A stretch of 64,000 nt of DNA, from NCBI RefSeq assembly GCF_010389155.1, contig NC_057765.1, positions 3,410,001 to 3,474,000 on the forward strand. Reading direction: 5' to 3'. This DNA comes from Erigeron canadensis. Taxonomy: Eukaryota > Streptophyta > Magnoliopsida > Asterales > Asteraceae. The number at the start of each line of letters is the position of its first letter. Position 1 is the first letter of the stretch. The translations under genes and the position numbers were made by a program. The notes below the pieces were generated by a model. It saw only the letters and a program-made list of their open reading frames with translations. It did no database searches and was not told the DNA's origin. Below, piece by piece: positions 44,493 through 55,286 of the stretch.

Positions 44493-45311
44493 ATTATCTT
44501 TTAATTCAATTACATCCTTAGTTTTATTTCTTAATTGCAGTTTGATCTCTATCTAAGTCATATGGTCTTACCCCTTTCGTTGGCTTCATTACCTCCAATT
44601 TATTTTGGATCTTATAATATATCCATTATTATTTCTACATTCATATAAAATGGAAAATAATGATAATCATTGTATTTATAGTTAGGTCCTTTAAAGTTTA
44701 TACTTATTAAACTTTTTTCAATCTACACTTTCTTCAAACTTATTTAACCAACATGTCGTTCACTTCAATTACAAAGTTAGCTTATGAATTCCGTTATAAT
44801 CTAGTACAAGTACATATGTAAAGATAATGTGTTTCATTTTTTATATGTTTTTCCTCCTAGGTGTTTATACTATATAAATGATCAGTGGTTATGAAGAGAG
44901 ACTCAATGATCATTAATATGTTCTTTTGAAAAATAATCACATCTTCTTCAATTATGGTTGGGCTGGGTTTTTTTTTTTTTTTTTTTTTAATAGCTATTTT
45001 ATTAAATAATTATCAAGAAGATAATAAAATTACCGAAAATATAACATTGGATTTTGTAAACAATGTATCCAACTAATTTTTGTTTTACATCAAAGTTACA
45101 CCAATTATATGGTAAAGAAACTAATTTATCATATAAACCCGTCTTTATTGTATTGCCCGACCCGAACTTGATGCGAAATCTCCAAACTTGCCACCACAAG
45201 ACGTAGAAGATACCTTTAAAACTCGTTTAGCTTGCACCCGGATTTGTAATCTAATTCAGCCAATCATCATAAGACAAGTTGTTCGGAATTTCAAGGTCCC
45301 ACCATGTTGAG
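44493..45311. other. Intergenic; repeat shared with 32236-32480
   Basis: 44850-44970 matches the DNA around the Mutator-type MITE (AAATGATCAGTGG, TCAATGATCATTAATAT, ATTATGGTTGGGCTGG) and represents the empty site. A T-run of about 22 lies at 44968-44989. Confidence 0.6.
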
Positions 45312-45915
45312 TAGGGCTGTCAATGGGTTTGGGTTCGGGTTGGCAGGTTGGTGGGTTGAAAAACTCCGACCCTAACCCAACCCACTAAAAATTTCAGGTC
45401 AGAAATTTCAACCCTGGCCCACAACCCGCCAACCCATGACCCAACCCATGTGACCTGAGAAGCAAATATATATAAATATAAAATGGAATAAATCAACCAA
45501 TATAAAGCTTTATCATTGATGGTGTAAGCCGAAAATGAAGGGTACAAAAAAAAAGAAATACGAGGGTATTGTTAATACTTGGCACAAAGTTAACAAACTT
45601 ACCGTCTCATCCTACATCACTTATCATCTCACAGAATTTTGAATCCTCCTTTTATTTCATATTTGAAGTTACTTTAGGTTAGAAATATAAAAAATGAGAA
45701 TAGGACATATGAATTAGTGTAATGTGGAGTATGAACTATTATATATAATTCAATTATTTTAATGATATTGGGTTGACAGGTCGACCTGACAACCCAACAA
45801 CCCAACCCGGACCCAACCCAGAAAAAATCAGGTTAGTGGGTTGACGGGTTGGTGGGTCGAAAATACTCAACTGTAACCTGATTTTCTTCGGGTTGGGTCG
45901 AAATTGATAGCCCTA
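45312..45915. mobile_element. hAT-type MITE rich in GGGTTGG repeats
   Basis: It starts TAGGGCTGTCAATGGGT and ends GAAATTGATAGCCCTA. The ends are inverted repeats, with CCAACCC/GGGTTGG subterminal repeats on both sides. The flanks ATGTTGAG and ATGTTAGAG are alike apart from one base gained, fitting an 8-base duplication. Confidence 0.65.
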
Positions 45916-46071
45916 ATGTTAGAGACCTTATGAACGAGGTCTTTCATCATAAAACAAGAAAAGAAGATGTGTTGTAGATTCAAACATGTTTATCACAAAT
46001 CGGGCACATGATAGAATTTGGTTCACTTTTAAGTTTTAACCAGTTAACCGTACGTAGCTTCAAGTCCTAGC

Positions 46072-47000
46072 AATAGTGTCTTTATTTAATTTATTTACAC
46101 ATGTTGTTTTCTGGTTTCATATTAGAAAATTAACAATAATGTGTACATACCAAACCAACGATCTAATGCAAACTATTTGTATACGTCAATCTCTATATAT
46201 AATAAAAAAACAATGGTGATTACATTATTATTTTGTCTAAATATCATACTTGGTAACTCTAAGTGTTTTTTAAAGAATTTATTTTTTTTTCACTGAATAA
46301 TGAATAATTTATGACATCATCATAACATGAAAACTAAACTACTTAATCCATCATATTCTTTTTAAATTCTTATCATATAGTTTAATAAATATCTTTATGC
46401 ATAATCTTAAAATATATATTTTTTTATCAATATGATAAAATTAAATCTATTAATTCACATTTTATTATTTCATAAATATATATAATCATTATTATTATTA
46501 TTTTCCTTACTGTTTAAATTTTTTATTAAGTAACCCGGGTTAATCCGGAGTTCTTTAACTTTAGCTAGTACACAAAAGTTACAAAATCTAAATTCAGTCA
46601 ACAAAAAGCCAAAAGTGTGAGATTGGTTACAAATTCTGGACTATTGAGCCCAATTCATAGTAGTTTTTTTTTTAATTTTTAATGATTAAGATAGTTATCC
46701 GAAACCAATTTTAGTTTTTGATTGCTAATGGGGTATACACGTTAATAGTGTCTTTATTTATTCTCACGTGCTCTTTTATGATTTCATATCAGAAAATTTA
46801 CAATAATGTACTTACCCGCCACCAACAATCTAAAACAAACTATGTGTATTTGTATAAGTCAATATACAAAGTGTTACAAAATCTAATTTAAGTCAACAAA
46901 AAGCCAAAAGTGCGAGATGGTTACAATTTCTGAACTACAATACAATTGAGCCCAATTCATAATTTATTTTTTAATAATTAAGATAGTCATCCAAATCCCA
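46072..47000. repeat. Direct repeat pair, one copy interrupted by a Helitron
   Basis: Copy A is 46072-46189 plus 46569-46706, and copy B is 46744-47000. Shared phrases: AATAGTGTCTTTATTTA, AGAAAATT.ACAATAATGT, GTTACAAAATCTAA, AGTCAACAAAAAGCCAAAAG, TGAGCCCAATTCATA, AATTAAGATAGTYATCC. Copy B lacks the 379-base insert. Confidence 0.8.
46190..46568 (+). mobile_element. Helitron with a paralogous empty site
   Basis: It starts TCTCTATATATAATAAAA and ends with CCGG-GTTAAT-CCGG stem, spacer and TAGCTAG before T. The neighbouring repeat copy reads GTCAATATACAAAG where this one reads GTCAA, the element, then TACACAAAAG. Insertion was thus exactly between A and T without target duplication, as Helitrons do. 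Non-autonomous, 379 bases. Confidence 0.8.
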
Positions 47001-47048
47001 ACTGTAAGACCATATATACTTAGAAAGGTAGGTCATCCATGATACATT

Positions 47049-47195
47049 GTCACATCAGATTTCCAAAATATTGTACAAGACAAGCTCATTGATCTTGTCC
47101 TGCTAGCTCGATATGATAATTATTTCCATATTGAAGATGTATGTTTAGCATGGGTTTTTGCTATAGATACACTCAATTTGCTAAGCATTTTGTTA
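47049..47195 (+). pseudogene. DUF247 gene fragment
   Basis: About 147 bases match codons ~92-145 of DUF247 copy 3 (41473-43017). Shared phrases include TCACATCAGATTTCCAAAA, ACAAGCTCATTG, GCTAGCTCGAT, GTTTAGCATGGGTTTTTGCT and GCTAAGCATTTTGTT. A deletion after GCTCGAT breaks the frame. Both ends stop abruptly. It shows that the DUF247 locus once had a further copy, or that a piece of copy 3 was moved. Confidence 0.85.
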
Positions 47196-47245
47196 GCTAT
47201 ATTTAAGGTTTATTTTTTTGTATCATAAACTATAGAGTAAACGAC

Positions 47246-47523
47246 ATAAATAGTTCTATGACGAAATGTTCACTGTGAACAAAGGTGTCGAACATATATG
47301 AGGTGTCAAGTGTCTTATCCCGAGGGTGGTCGTCCCCATAAAATTGAATGATGATACCTAACGGTCCTATTTTGTCATGATCTAAGCCTATTGGCAAGCA
47401 GAATGGGGCCATTCAGTATCATCATCCAGTATTCTAGGGGACGATCACCCTGTGTATAAGACACTTGACACCTCACATATATCGAATCTCCTCTGTTTAC
47501 ACCGAACATTTTTGCATAGAATT
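47246..47523. mobile_element. Foldback MITE
   Basis: Imperfect inverted repeats of about 85 bases start TTCTATG...AATGTTC and end GAACATTTTTGCATAGAA. Inner arms share GAGGTGTCAAGTGTCTTAT and GGTCGTCCCC / GGGGACGATC. The centre has no gene. The superfamily is not clear. Confidence 0.7.
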
Positions 47524-47787
47524 GCTTATTGTTGTCATACTAGGCCAACATAACTTTTCAAACCCATTCGAAATACTCGTCTTTAACCCCAACGCAACAA
47601 CAAGGTCTTGAAATTCACAGTTTCCATCAGACCGAACATCTCTCGATTTTGGTGATGTAATCGCGAGAAACATCATGTATCTGTGACCGATAATATATGA
47701 AAGTTGATTGGGGGTCATGTAGAAGTTATGTGGATCAGTTGCTCTAAACAGCTCTTCAAAATATTGGGATGTTTTTGCTTGCCGCAT
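47497..47787 (-). pseudogene. OTU-like protease fragment (tentative)
   Basis: A 96-residue minus-strand frame contains IIGHRYMMFLAITSPKSRDV followed by RSDGNCEFQDLVVALG. The DGNC motif after a short strand resembles the catalytic start of OTU-type cysteine proteases found in plant MULE/FAR1-like genes (usual form DGNCGFR). The rest of the domain is absent, and the C-terminal end runs into the foldback MITE. Rated low because only one motif supports it. Confidence 0.35.
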
Positions 47788-47818
47788 TATGTTTTGGTCA
47801 GTGCATCATGATTGAGAT

Positions 47819-48279
47819 TAGGGGTGTAATCGAGCAAAGTCGAGCCGACACAATGTCAAGCTCGAGCTCGACTTGATTGTAAAACTCGGAGCTCAAAACC
47901 CGACTCGAGCTCGAACGAGCCTTTATTTCCATGTTCGAACTCGAGCTCGCCTTATGTGTCGACACTTTCGAGCTCAACTCGATTAAGAATTAAATTAAGT
48001 TTCAAATCAAATTAGTCATACAAGCTCGACAACTTCAAGCTCGGCCCGGTAGGAAAGTAAATATGTAAAAATATATAGTATTCATGGGTAAAATTGTAAA
48101 TAAGCTCAAGTTCGATTAAGCTCGCGAGCTTTTCGAGTAGGATATATTTAAGCTCGAGCTCGACTCGAAAGTCTGCTCAAGTAGCTCGAGCTCGGCTCGA
48201 CTAAGACCGAGTTGATTTCGAGTAATTTGCGAGTCGATTTCAGGTAGCTCGCGAACTGTATCGTCTCATTTACACCCTA
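47819..48279. mobile_element. hAT-type MITE rich in GAGCTCGA
   Basis: It starts TAGGGGTGTAATCGAGC and ends TCTCATTTACACCCTA. The flanks ATTGAGAT (47811-47818 and 48280-48287) are a perfect 8-base duplication. The interior is built from GAGCTCGA/TCGAGCTC units that pair with each other. 461 bases, non-coding. Confidence 0.85.
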
Positions 48280-48287
48280 ATTGAGAT

Positions 48288-48860
48288 GGAACATATTTTG
48301 AATCTATATCAGAAGAATTTTACGGTTCTTAATTTATATTTGATATTTTAATAAAATTTATTGCACTAAGAAAGCAAAACATACAATTCAAGACTTCTAA
48401 GACAAATTTCTTATAATCTTCACCACCACAACTTTCAAAGGTAACTTAAAGCTAAGGCTTGAAGTCCATTTTTTAAGGCGTCATTTTTGTACGCATTTGT
48501 ACATATAATAGACGACTTTCTAGATATTAAAAAACAAAGAAAAAGAAAAAAACTCAAGTCTATTTTTAATGTCTCTTTTAAACTTTGAAGGCGAGTTACA
48601 AGTAATTTAGCTAAAAATATATATCTAAATCCTAGTATAGTCGTCGTCGAAGGTTAGTGACTTAGTATGTAAAGATTTAGCCAATTACATTTCATAATTA
48701 CGCTTTACGCCACAAAAACACTTGAGATATCCCCATCATCATAGTTATAATTCTAAATCATATATATTTTACGTATCAGTATCATGTAGAACTTGGTTCA
48801 TCATCGGTTTTTCTTTTTACAAGCCCAAAGTGCTCAAAGCCCTTTGGAATCCACGTATCT
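48288..48860. other. Intergenic, nothing recognised
   Basis: No gene or element was seen. Confidence 0.45.
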
Positions 48861-49080
48861 TTTTTTTTTTCTCGAACATTCAGTCGTAACACGAAATCAG
48901 GGAAACCTCACTGTATAATGATGAAGCCTTGCATTTAATCTAGACAACGAGATGTTGACCATACGCCGTTACAAGTATTCGGAGGGAAAAACCCCAAGAC
49001 TAGTCATCCCTAAGGATCTAAATCAAAACCTTAGATAAAACTAAAAATTTCTCTGACCAGTTGAACTGATCATCATTGAC
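48861..49080 (-). mobile_element. SINE with target duplication
   Basis: On the minus strand the 5' part reads ATCAGTTCAACTGGTCAGAG (tRNA-like), then GGTTTTGATTTAGATCC (B-box region), and the 3' end is an A-run (T-run 48861-48870). The flanks AATCCACGTATCT (48848-48860) and AATCCACATATCT (49081-49093) differ at one base. 220 bases. The copy at 43740-43915 is a relative. Confidence 0.75.
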
Positions 49081-49213
49081 AATCCACATATCTTTTAATA
49101 TATTAATTAGATTATCATATTTAAGTACTACTATATGATACGTTAACAACTAAAAATGTTTAAGCTATAGCTCACACAAATATGTCATAAAGTTAAATTT
49201 TGATATATCAATA

Positions 49214-49892
49214 TCTATATCTATATTAAAAGAGTAAAAATTTTAGCATTTTAAAGCCCTCTTCAAAATTAAACCTATTTTAAAACATTGCCACCTAGGA
49301 TTACACCATATGTGTCATCTCCATAATTTTTTATAATATTTATCTTATTTATATATGTCAAAAAAGAATTTAAATATTAAAATAAAGACTAACTATCCTA
49401 GCATTTTAAAGCCCTCTTCAAAATTAAACCTATTTTAAAACATTGTCACCTAGGATTACATCATATGTGTCATCTCCATAATTTTTTACAATATTTATCT
49501 TATTTATATGTCAAAAAAGAATTTAAATATTAAAATAAAGACTAACTATCTAATTAACCCGGGTTCAACCCGGGCATATTAATAATAGTTTTTTAAAAGC
49601 GTATGATCATCTTGTTGAAGTTCCGACGACATGGATTGAGTCTATTCTAAAATATCTATGTGATTATTTACTACAACATTTTTTAGTTTTGATAAACAAA
49701 TGCATATAGCTACCTTTAAGCTTTTGTGTATCAAATATATTTGAAGTACTTAGACAACAAACATTAATATATTTGATGATAACCATTTTCTTTTTATGTT
49801 TTATATGGGTTTTTAATATTAAAAATATTTACAATCTTTACTTTTTTTTTAACTTTTTTACCACGCGCACATCGTGCGGGTAAAAGACCTAG
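49214..49892 (+). mobile_element. Helitron with internal tandem duplication
   Basis: It starts TCTATATCTATATTAAAAGA and ends with hairpin ACC(A)CGC...GCGGGT, spacer, and GACCTAG before T. Two 155-base copies (49244-49398 and 49399-49551) share TAGCATTTTAAAGCCCTC and ATCTCCATAATTTTTTA and differ at few bases. No gene. It lies directly against the foldback cluster at 49917. Confidence 0.7.
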
Positions 49893-49916
49893 TATATATA
49901 TATATATGTATATATA

Positions 49917-50308
49917 GGGTGGCAATCAAATGAGAACCAACTTAAAATAAGAACAAATGAGAACACTTAAAAACTACATTTGATGCATTATAAGTCCATA
50001 AAACTGACATAGTGCATAACTAATTATCATTATTTAAGTGTTTAACAACACATTAATCCGTCAAAATCGAGAAAAATCACGTTTTTTGTTGGATGCATCA
50101 TTTTAATGAATATGCATCCAAAATGTATGCACAAAATAAAAAAACGTGATTTTTTCAATTTTGACAGATCAATGGGTTGTTAAACACTTAAATAAAGATA
50201 AATAGTTAAGTACTATGTTAGTTTTATGGACTTTTAATGCATTAAAATGATGTTTTTAAGTGTATTCATTGTTCTCATTTTAAAAGTGTTCTCACCGAAG
50301 TGTTGCCC
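49917..50308. mobile_element. Foldback element, GGG-GAGAAC family, member 2
   Basis: The 392 bases fold on themselves: GGGTGGCAATCAAATGAGAAC at the left pairs with GTTCTCACCGAAGTGTTGCCC at the right. Inner arms share GTTAAACACTTAAATAA/TTATTTAAGTGTTTAAC. TA runs flank both sides. Inner GGATGCATC phrases also occur in members 3 and 4. Confidence 0.75.
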
Positions 50309-50320
50309 TATATATATATA

Positions 50321-51432
50321 GGGTCTCAACCAATGCGAACCCAACTTAAAATAAGAACAGATACGAACATTGACAAAACAGTAAATTTACATCTTTCACT
50401 TTATTCTCTTTCTCCGTTTTCTTGAAATATTTTACCCCCAGATTTTATAATTGGACATATCAGTAAAATGTATGGATACTTATTTTAATAAAATACATCA
50501 TTAAATTCAGATTTTTATTCGCTTTAATTTGATATCAGTTTTATTGATTTTTCATAAAAATTGATATGGATGCATAAAATTTAAGATGGATGAAAAAAAA
50601 AGAAGTGGATACAATAATTTGGATGAACAAAAAAAGTGAGAACACACCTAACTTGGAATCTTGAATGTAGAAAAAGTGCATACCATATTCTTATTACTGA
50701 ACAGAAATACATCATCGATCTAAAAGTGAAAGCAAATGTGCATCCCATAAAAATCAATTTTTTTTTTTTTTTTGCATCCTATCACAACAAAAATAAATTA
50801 AGTTGTTTTATGCATCCTATTACTATCCGAAAAAAGAAAAGATTTTGTGCATCCTATTGTTGCTATAAAGAAAAAAGAAATCTGGTGCATCCTATTACTA
50901 TTAAAAAAAAAAAGTTTCTTTGGTGGATGCACTTTGTAATGTTCGGCAAATAATAGGTGTCGTAAACCGTCACCGCCGCGTGCCAAGCATATAACTCGAA
51001 AATATCTCCAAGACTCAACCAGATTCAAGAGATTCATCGTAAATAACATATTAAAAAAATACTAACCGCGAGACAATTAGCATAAATTAACTTCGATTTG
51101 GATAACGTAGTGCTGGTAAATAGAACCACCGTAACAACAAACTTGATTGAATCAGAAAGAGAGATAAAAAAAAAAAAAAGTTAAAAACATAAAATGGTTC
51201 CATGAAAGAGAAGAAGAGAGGCGTCTGGGTAAGTAAAAAAAGGAAAAGTAGGTAACAAAGGTTACATAGTTGTGATATACTCGTATCTGTTTTTTTCATT
51301 CCAATAGTACCCTTTTTGTAATTGTATTAATTTAAATTTCAGCCAATTTTTATTAACCGTAGATGGAAATTATCAATGGCCCAAAATTATTCTCACAAGT
51401 TCTTATTCTTAAAGTGTTTGTATTGGATGGGT
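50321..51432. mobile_element. GGG-GAGAAC family, member 3 (non-autonomous)
   Basis: The left end GGGTCTCAACCAATGCGAAC with TTAAAATAAGAAC roughly pairs with GTTCTTATTCTTAAAGTG and TTTGTATTGGATGGG at the right. The interior has GCATCCTATTACTAT-type repeats and no believable gene. It lies between members 2 and 4, each junction being a TATATA run. Confidence 0.55.
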
Positions 51433-52455
51433 ATATAGGGTAGCTTTTCGGTGAGAACAGATTAAAAATAAGAACAGTAAGAATAGTTTGTAACCGTTAG
51501 ATCAAGAATTTGAAAGGCTAAGATGGATGTGGATAGTTTTGAGATATTAAATATTATTAATGGTATATATGCTTTTTAAGTAGAAATTTAAGGACATGAA
51601 TGTAAATTAAAAAAAAGAAAGAAAAGCATGCACGTACATGGCGGTTTAAAAAAAAGAAAAAGAAGTTACAAATTGAATTAACTTCTATCTCCATGTTCAA
51701 TATATATCTTAAAAACTAAAAGTTGTATCATAAAAAACACGACAGTACGTAAACCTACACAAATATAGCTAATAAATTTAATCCATCATTAATATTGTAT
51801 ATCAACAAAGAAGTGTTGTGCATCCTCATTGGAATAATGTCGCGTGGAAAAACCTTGGTAAATGCTGAAAAACTGCATCCAACATGTGAGAATAAAAAAA
51901 AGAACAACTCATTCAGCCAAAATTCAGGTATTTATATTTAACTTTGGTTTCATAGCAAATGCATCCACTTTCTGAAATTCAACGTGCAGCCCCATTTATT
52001 TAGTTATTGATACAACCTTGTTAATATGCATAACGAAAAAGAAAAAAAAATGAATCCAGGTTGTTTTGTAGTTACTCATCCATTTTTTTTACATGTGACT
52101 TGCATCCAATTCTAATTATGCATCCACTAGGTTTATATGATACATGCATCCAATCCGAGTTATGCATCCATATTTAGGAGTGAAGCCGCACCTTTATATA
52201 AGATTTGTGATTCAATTCGAGTTATGCATCAAATTCAAGATGTGCATCCATTTTGAGGATTTATGCATCCATTTATGTACGACAAATGCATCATTTTTAT
52301 ATAAAACTATGCTATCTATATATAAAAGAATTCATTTGGTTAATATGATATGTACAACAAGTGAACAATGCATCTAGAGTATAGAGTAATAATTGAATTT
52401 ATTATAATTGAAGACTTATTACATAGAATGTTTTGAAAAATTAAAAATAAGATAA

Positions 52456-52805
52456 CTAGAGGTCATACTCTAAGATGCTGAGATGGTTGTTGTACTCATA
52501 TTTTTCTGTAATCGCTTTAATTTCATTAAACGCATCTAAACATATAATACCTATCTTAGCATCCTGCAAAGAATCTTTGGCTAAAAACTTAATATGTTCA
52601 TCTTGAAAGGGTGAGATTTTAGCAGCACTGATCCAATGTTGCTTGAGGCTAGCCTTTTTACTAAAAGATTCACCTAACCTATGAGATATACCTAGAATAT
52701 CGTGTCGGATTTCGCAGGCTTCTTTACGAAGTTTGTTAACTTCTTCCATAAATTGCTTGACATTAGGGGGCGAGTCATTAGATTTGATTCCCAGGAAGCA
52801 GCCAT
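52456..52805 (-). pseudogene. Left-arm copy of the 117-residue ORF, frameshifted
   Basis: This is the mirror copy of the intact ORF at 55287. The original ATG would be at 52803-52805, but one A is missing a few codons later (TCAAATC against TCAAAATC), so the body is out of frame with that start. From SNDSPPNVKQFMEEVNKLRK onward it stays open, with a one-codon deletion (EIKAI against EISKAI) and changes such as R/Q, G/A and C/Y. The shift joins the body to the former 5' leader, giving a 147-residue frame from 52899 whose start (ITLFLFFFLLDSLLS) looks like a signal peptide by accident. Confidence 0.65.
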
Positions 52806-53053
52806 TTGTATGTGTTTGTGATAAAAGTGAATCCAATAAAAAGAAAAAAAGAAAGAGTGTTATGTTGATCTGGGCAAAACATATGTGTTTATATAGCATG
52901 TTAGGTTGTTTATATATAGATACATACGTATGACTAAATATTTAATCAAACCTTTTTATTAGGATTTCCATCATGATCTGAGGAGTAAATTATAGAATGT
53001 TTCAGTTTTAAATATGTATTGCTAAATTTAAAAAGTATGCTGCAAAATAACAC

Positions 53054-54680
53054 ATGCTATTTCATGATAACTTAACAAAGAGTCCTAAACAGCTAACATG
53101 GCATGACAATGATGATTTTGTAACTATAACGAGAAAAATAGCGGGCCATAAAAGAAAACGCAGCAGTCCAATTAAAAAAAGGGTTAGACGGGTAATTATT
53201 GGTTCAAGCCCAATTATAAGAAGATTGGTTCAGAATAATAAAGGTCAACCGATGAAAGTACCTATAAGAGCAGCTGATAAACTTAAAAGTAGGCAAAGCC
53301 CGTTGAATCTAGTTATGTTACTACGGGAATTAAATGTAAATCAGAGAAGGATATTGAAAGAAATGGGTTTTGATGGGATGAAAGATTTCAACATTGAAAA
53401 AATCCCATCAAAAATGGCATATTGGTTGGTTGATAATTTTGATCCATCTAAATGTGGGATGACTATACGAGGAGAGTTTATTGAAATAACGAAAGAAAGT
53501 GTGAAGCAAATTTTGGGATTCCCGATGGGTTCCATACCTGTATGTGCTTCCAAAAGGGCTGGAATAGGTATGAAAGAAGTGTTACGCGAATGGCAATCAC
53601 AGTTTAGCAATCCAGTAAAAGGAAGAAAAAGAATCTACTTTGAACATGTCAAGTCTTTGATTATGCATGACGGTGATGGGGAAGAATGTTTAAGCTTAAC
53701 ATACTAGTTCTTATCATGACCATAATGGTGGAGTGTGTTACAATGGGAACTGTTAATCAAAAGTTTTTGCCATGCATTACCGATGATACACAGATTAGTG
53801 ATATGGACTGGTGCAGCTATGTACTTGAATGCTTGAAGCGCAGCAAAGAAAATTGGGATCCTAAAAATCCAGAAAGTAGTTACCCCGGGCCACATATTTT
53901 TTTGACTGTAAGTTCATCGTCATTTATAAAATTCAGTTACATATTAGTGTCATTAAAGTTTATTTTATGAAAAATATCATGCTCATACAGGTATGGTTGC
54001 AACTCCCAGTATTGTGTTGGACAACCCAAGAATTAAAAAAGCGACAAGACGAGGAATTGAAGAATGGGGGATTGGACTCATTAAATTCAACTGTGATGCA
54101 ACTAGTAATGAGTCTCAACATGAGAGTTATAATAAGCATGAAGATTTGGCAAATGATGAGAAGGGTGATGATTCAGTCAATAAAATATCAGTTGGAAACA
54201 TCGAAATGTCAAAGGAAAAATCAAAAGAACAAGAAGATGGAAACAACCCATTGGATACTAATTTCTAAAAGAGGTGCCATGGACTCACTTTGATCCATAT
54301 GTGGAGCATAAGGACCAAACCTTATATTATACCGCTGAGGTATGATCTGATTAATTTATAACATCTACACAAATACATTTATCACTAAGATTTAAAAAGG
54401 TACAACTTCATTGACAACTAATTTAATGGTGATACCCAGGATTGGGAGGAAGAAATATATAAAGTTTTTCAGGAGTATTGCTCTAAAAGGGACGAGTTGA
54501 TGTGTACAATGATGTCAGCAAGGGAAAGATACCCAATGGAATAACAACTGCAAAATGCAATAGAACGAGTTAAGAATGAGATGAAAGAATCGGAATGCAA
54601 GGATGACGGTAAAGTTAATAATGAAGAAGTGGAGACACGTGCAGAAGGTGAGGGAATGGATGAAGATACACATTTTTGAT
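53054..54680 (+). pseudogene. DUF1985/Ulp1-type transposon gene in the foldback loop
   Basis: A multi-exon + strand gene. Exon 1 (53054-53907) has a basic stretch KRKRSSPIKKRVRR, then RILKEMGFDGMKDFNIEKIP, AYWLVDNFDPSKCGMTIRGE, ITKESVKQILGFPMGS and, after a one-base frameshift near 53685, MDWCSYVLECLKRSKENW and YPGPHIFLT. These are hallmarks of the plant DUF1985 region found in Ulp1-protease-type mobile genes. Intron 1 is GT (53908) to AG (53990). Exon 2 is acidic with PWTHFDPYVEHKDQTLYYTAE at its end, after another frameshift near 54268. The next intron ends at 54439. The last exon has an in-frame TAA at 54542-54544 and a helical tail. No Ulp1 protease domain is present. The first part (to about 53414) is repeated in the right arm. 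Confidence 0.6.
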
Positions 54681-55195
54681 GGGATTTTTTCAATGTTGAA
54701 ATCTTTCATCCCATCAAAACCCATTTCTTTCAAAATCCTTCTCTGATTTACATTTAATTCCCGTAGTAACATAACTAGCTTCAACGGGCTTTGCGCCTAC
54801 TTTTAAGTTTATCAGCTGCTCTTATAGGTACTTTCATCGGTTGACCTTTATTATTCTGAACCAATCTTCTTATAATTGGGCTTAACCAATAATTACCCGT
54901 CTAACCCCCCATTTTTTTTATTGGACTGTCGCGTTTTCTTTTATGGCCCGCTATTTTTCTCGTTATAGTTACAAAATCATCATCGTCATGCCACATTAGC
55001 CGTTTAGGACTCTCTGTTAAGTTATCATGAAATAACATGTGTTACTTTGCAGCATACTTTTTATATTTAGCAATACATATTTAAAACTGAAACATTCTAT
55101 AATTTACTCCTCAGATCATGATGGAGATCATAATAAAAAGGTTTGATTAAATATTTAGTCATACGTATGTATCTATATATAGACAACCTAACATG

Positions 55196-55206
55196 CTATA
55201 TAAACA
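55196..55206 (+). promoter_or_regulatory. TATA box of the 117-residue ORF
   Basis: GCTATATAAACAC lies 90 bases before the ATG at 55287, and a C/T-rich leader follows. The same box is kept in the left arm on the minus strand (near 52886-52896). Confidence 0.55.
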
Positions 55207-55286
55207 CATATGTTTTGCCCAGATCAACATAACACTCTTTCTTTTTTTCTTTTTATTGGATTCACTTTTATCACAAACACATACAA

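Noticed and set aside
52733..52933. + strand ORF opposite the left-arm gene
   Set aside because: Antisense of the 117-residue ORF copy, low complexity, no supporting features.
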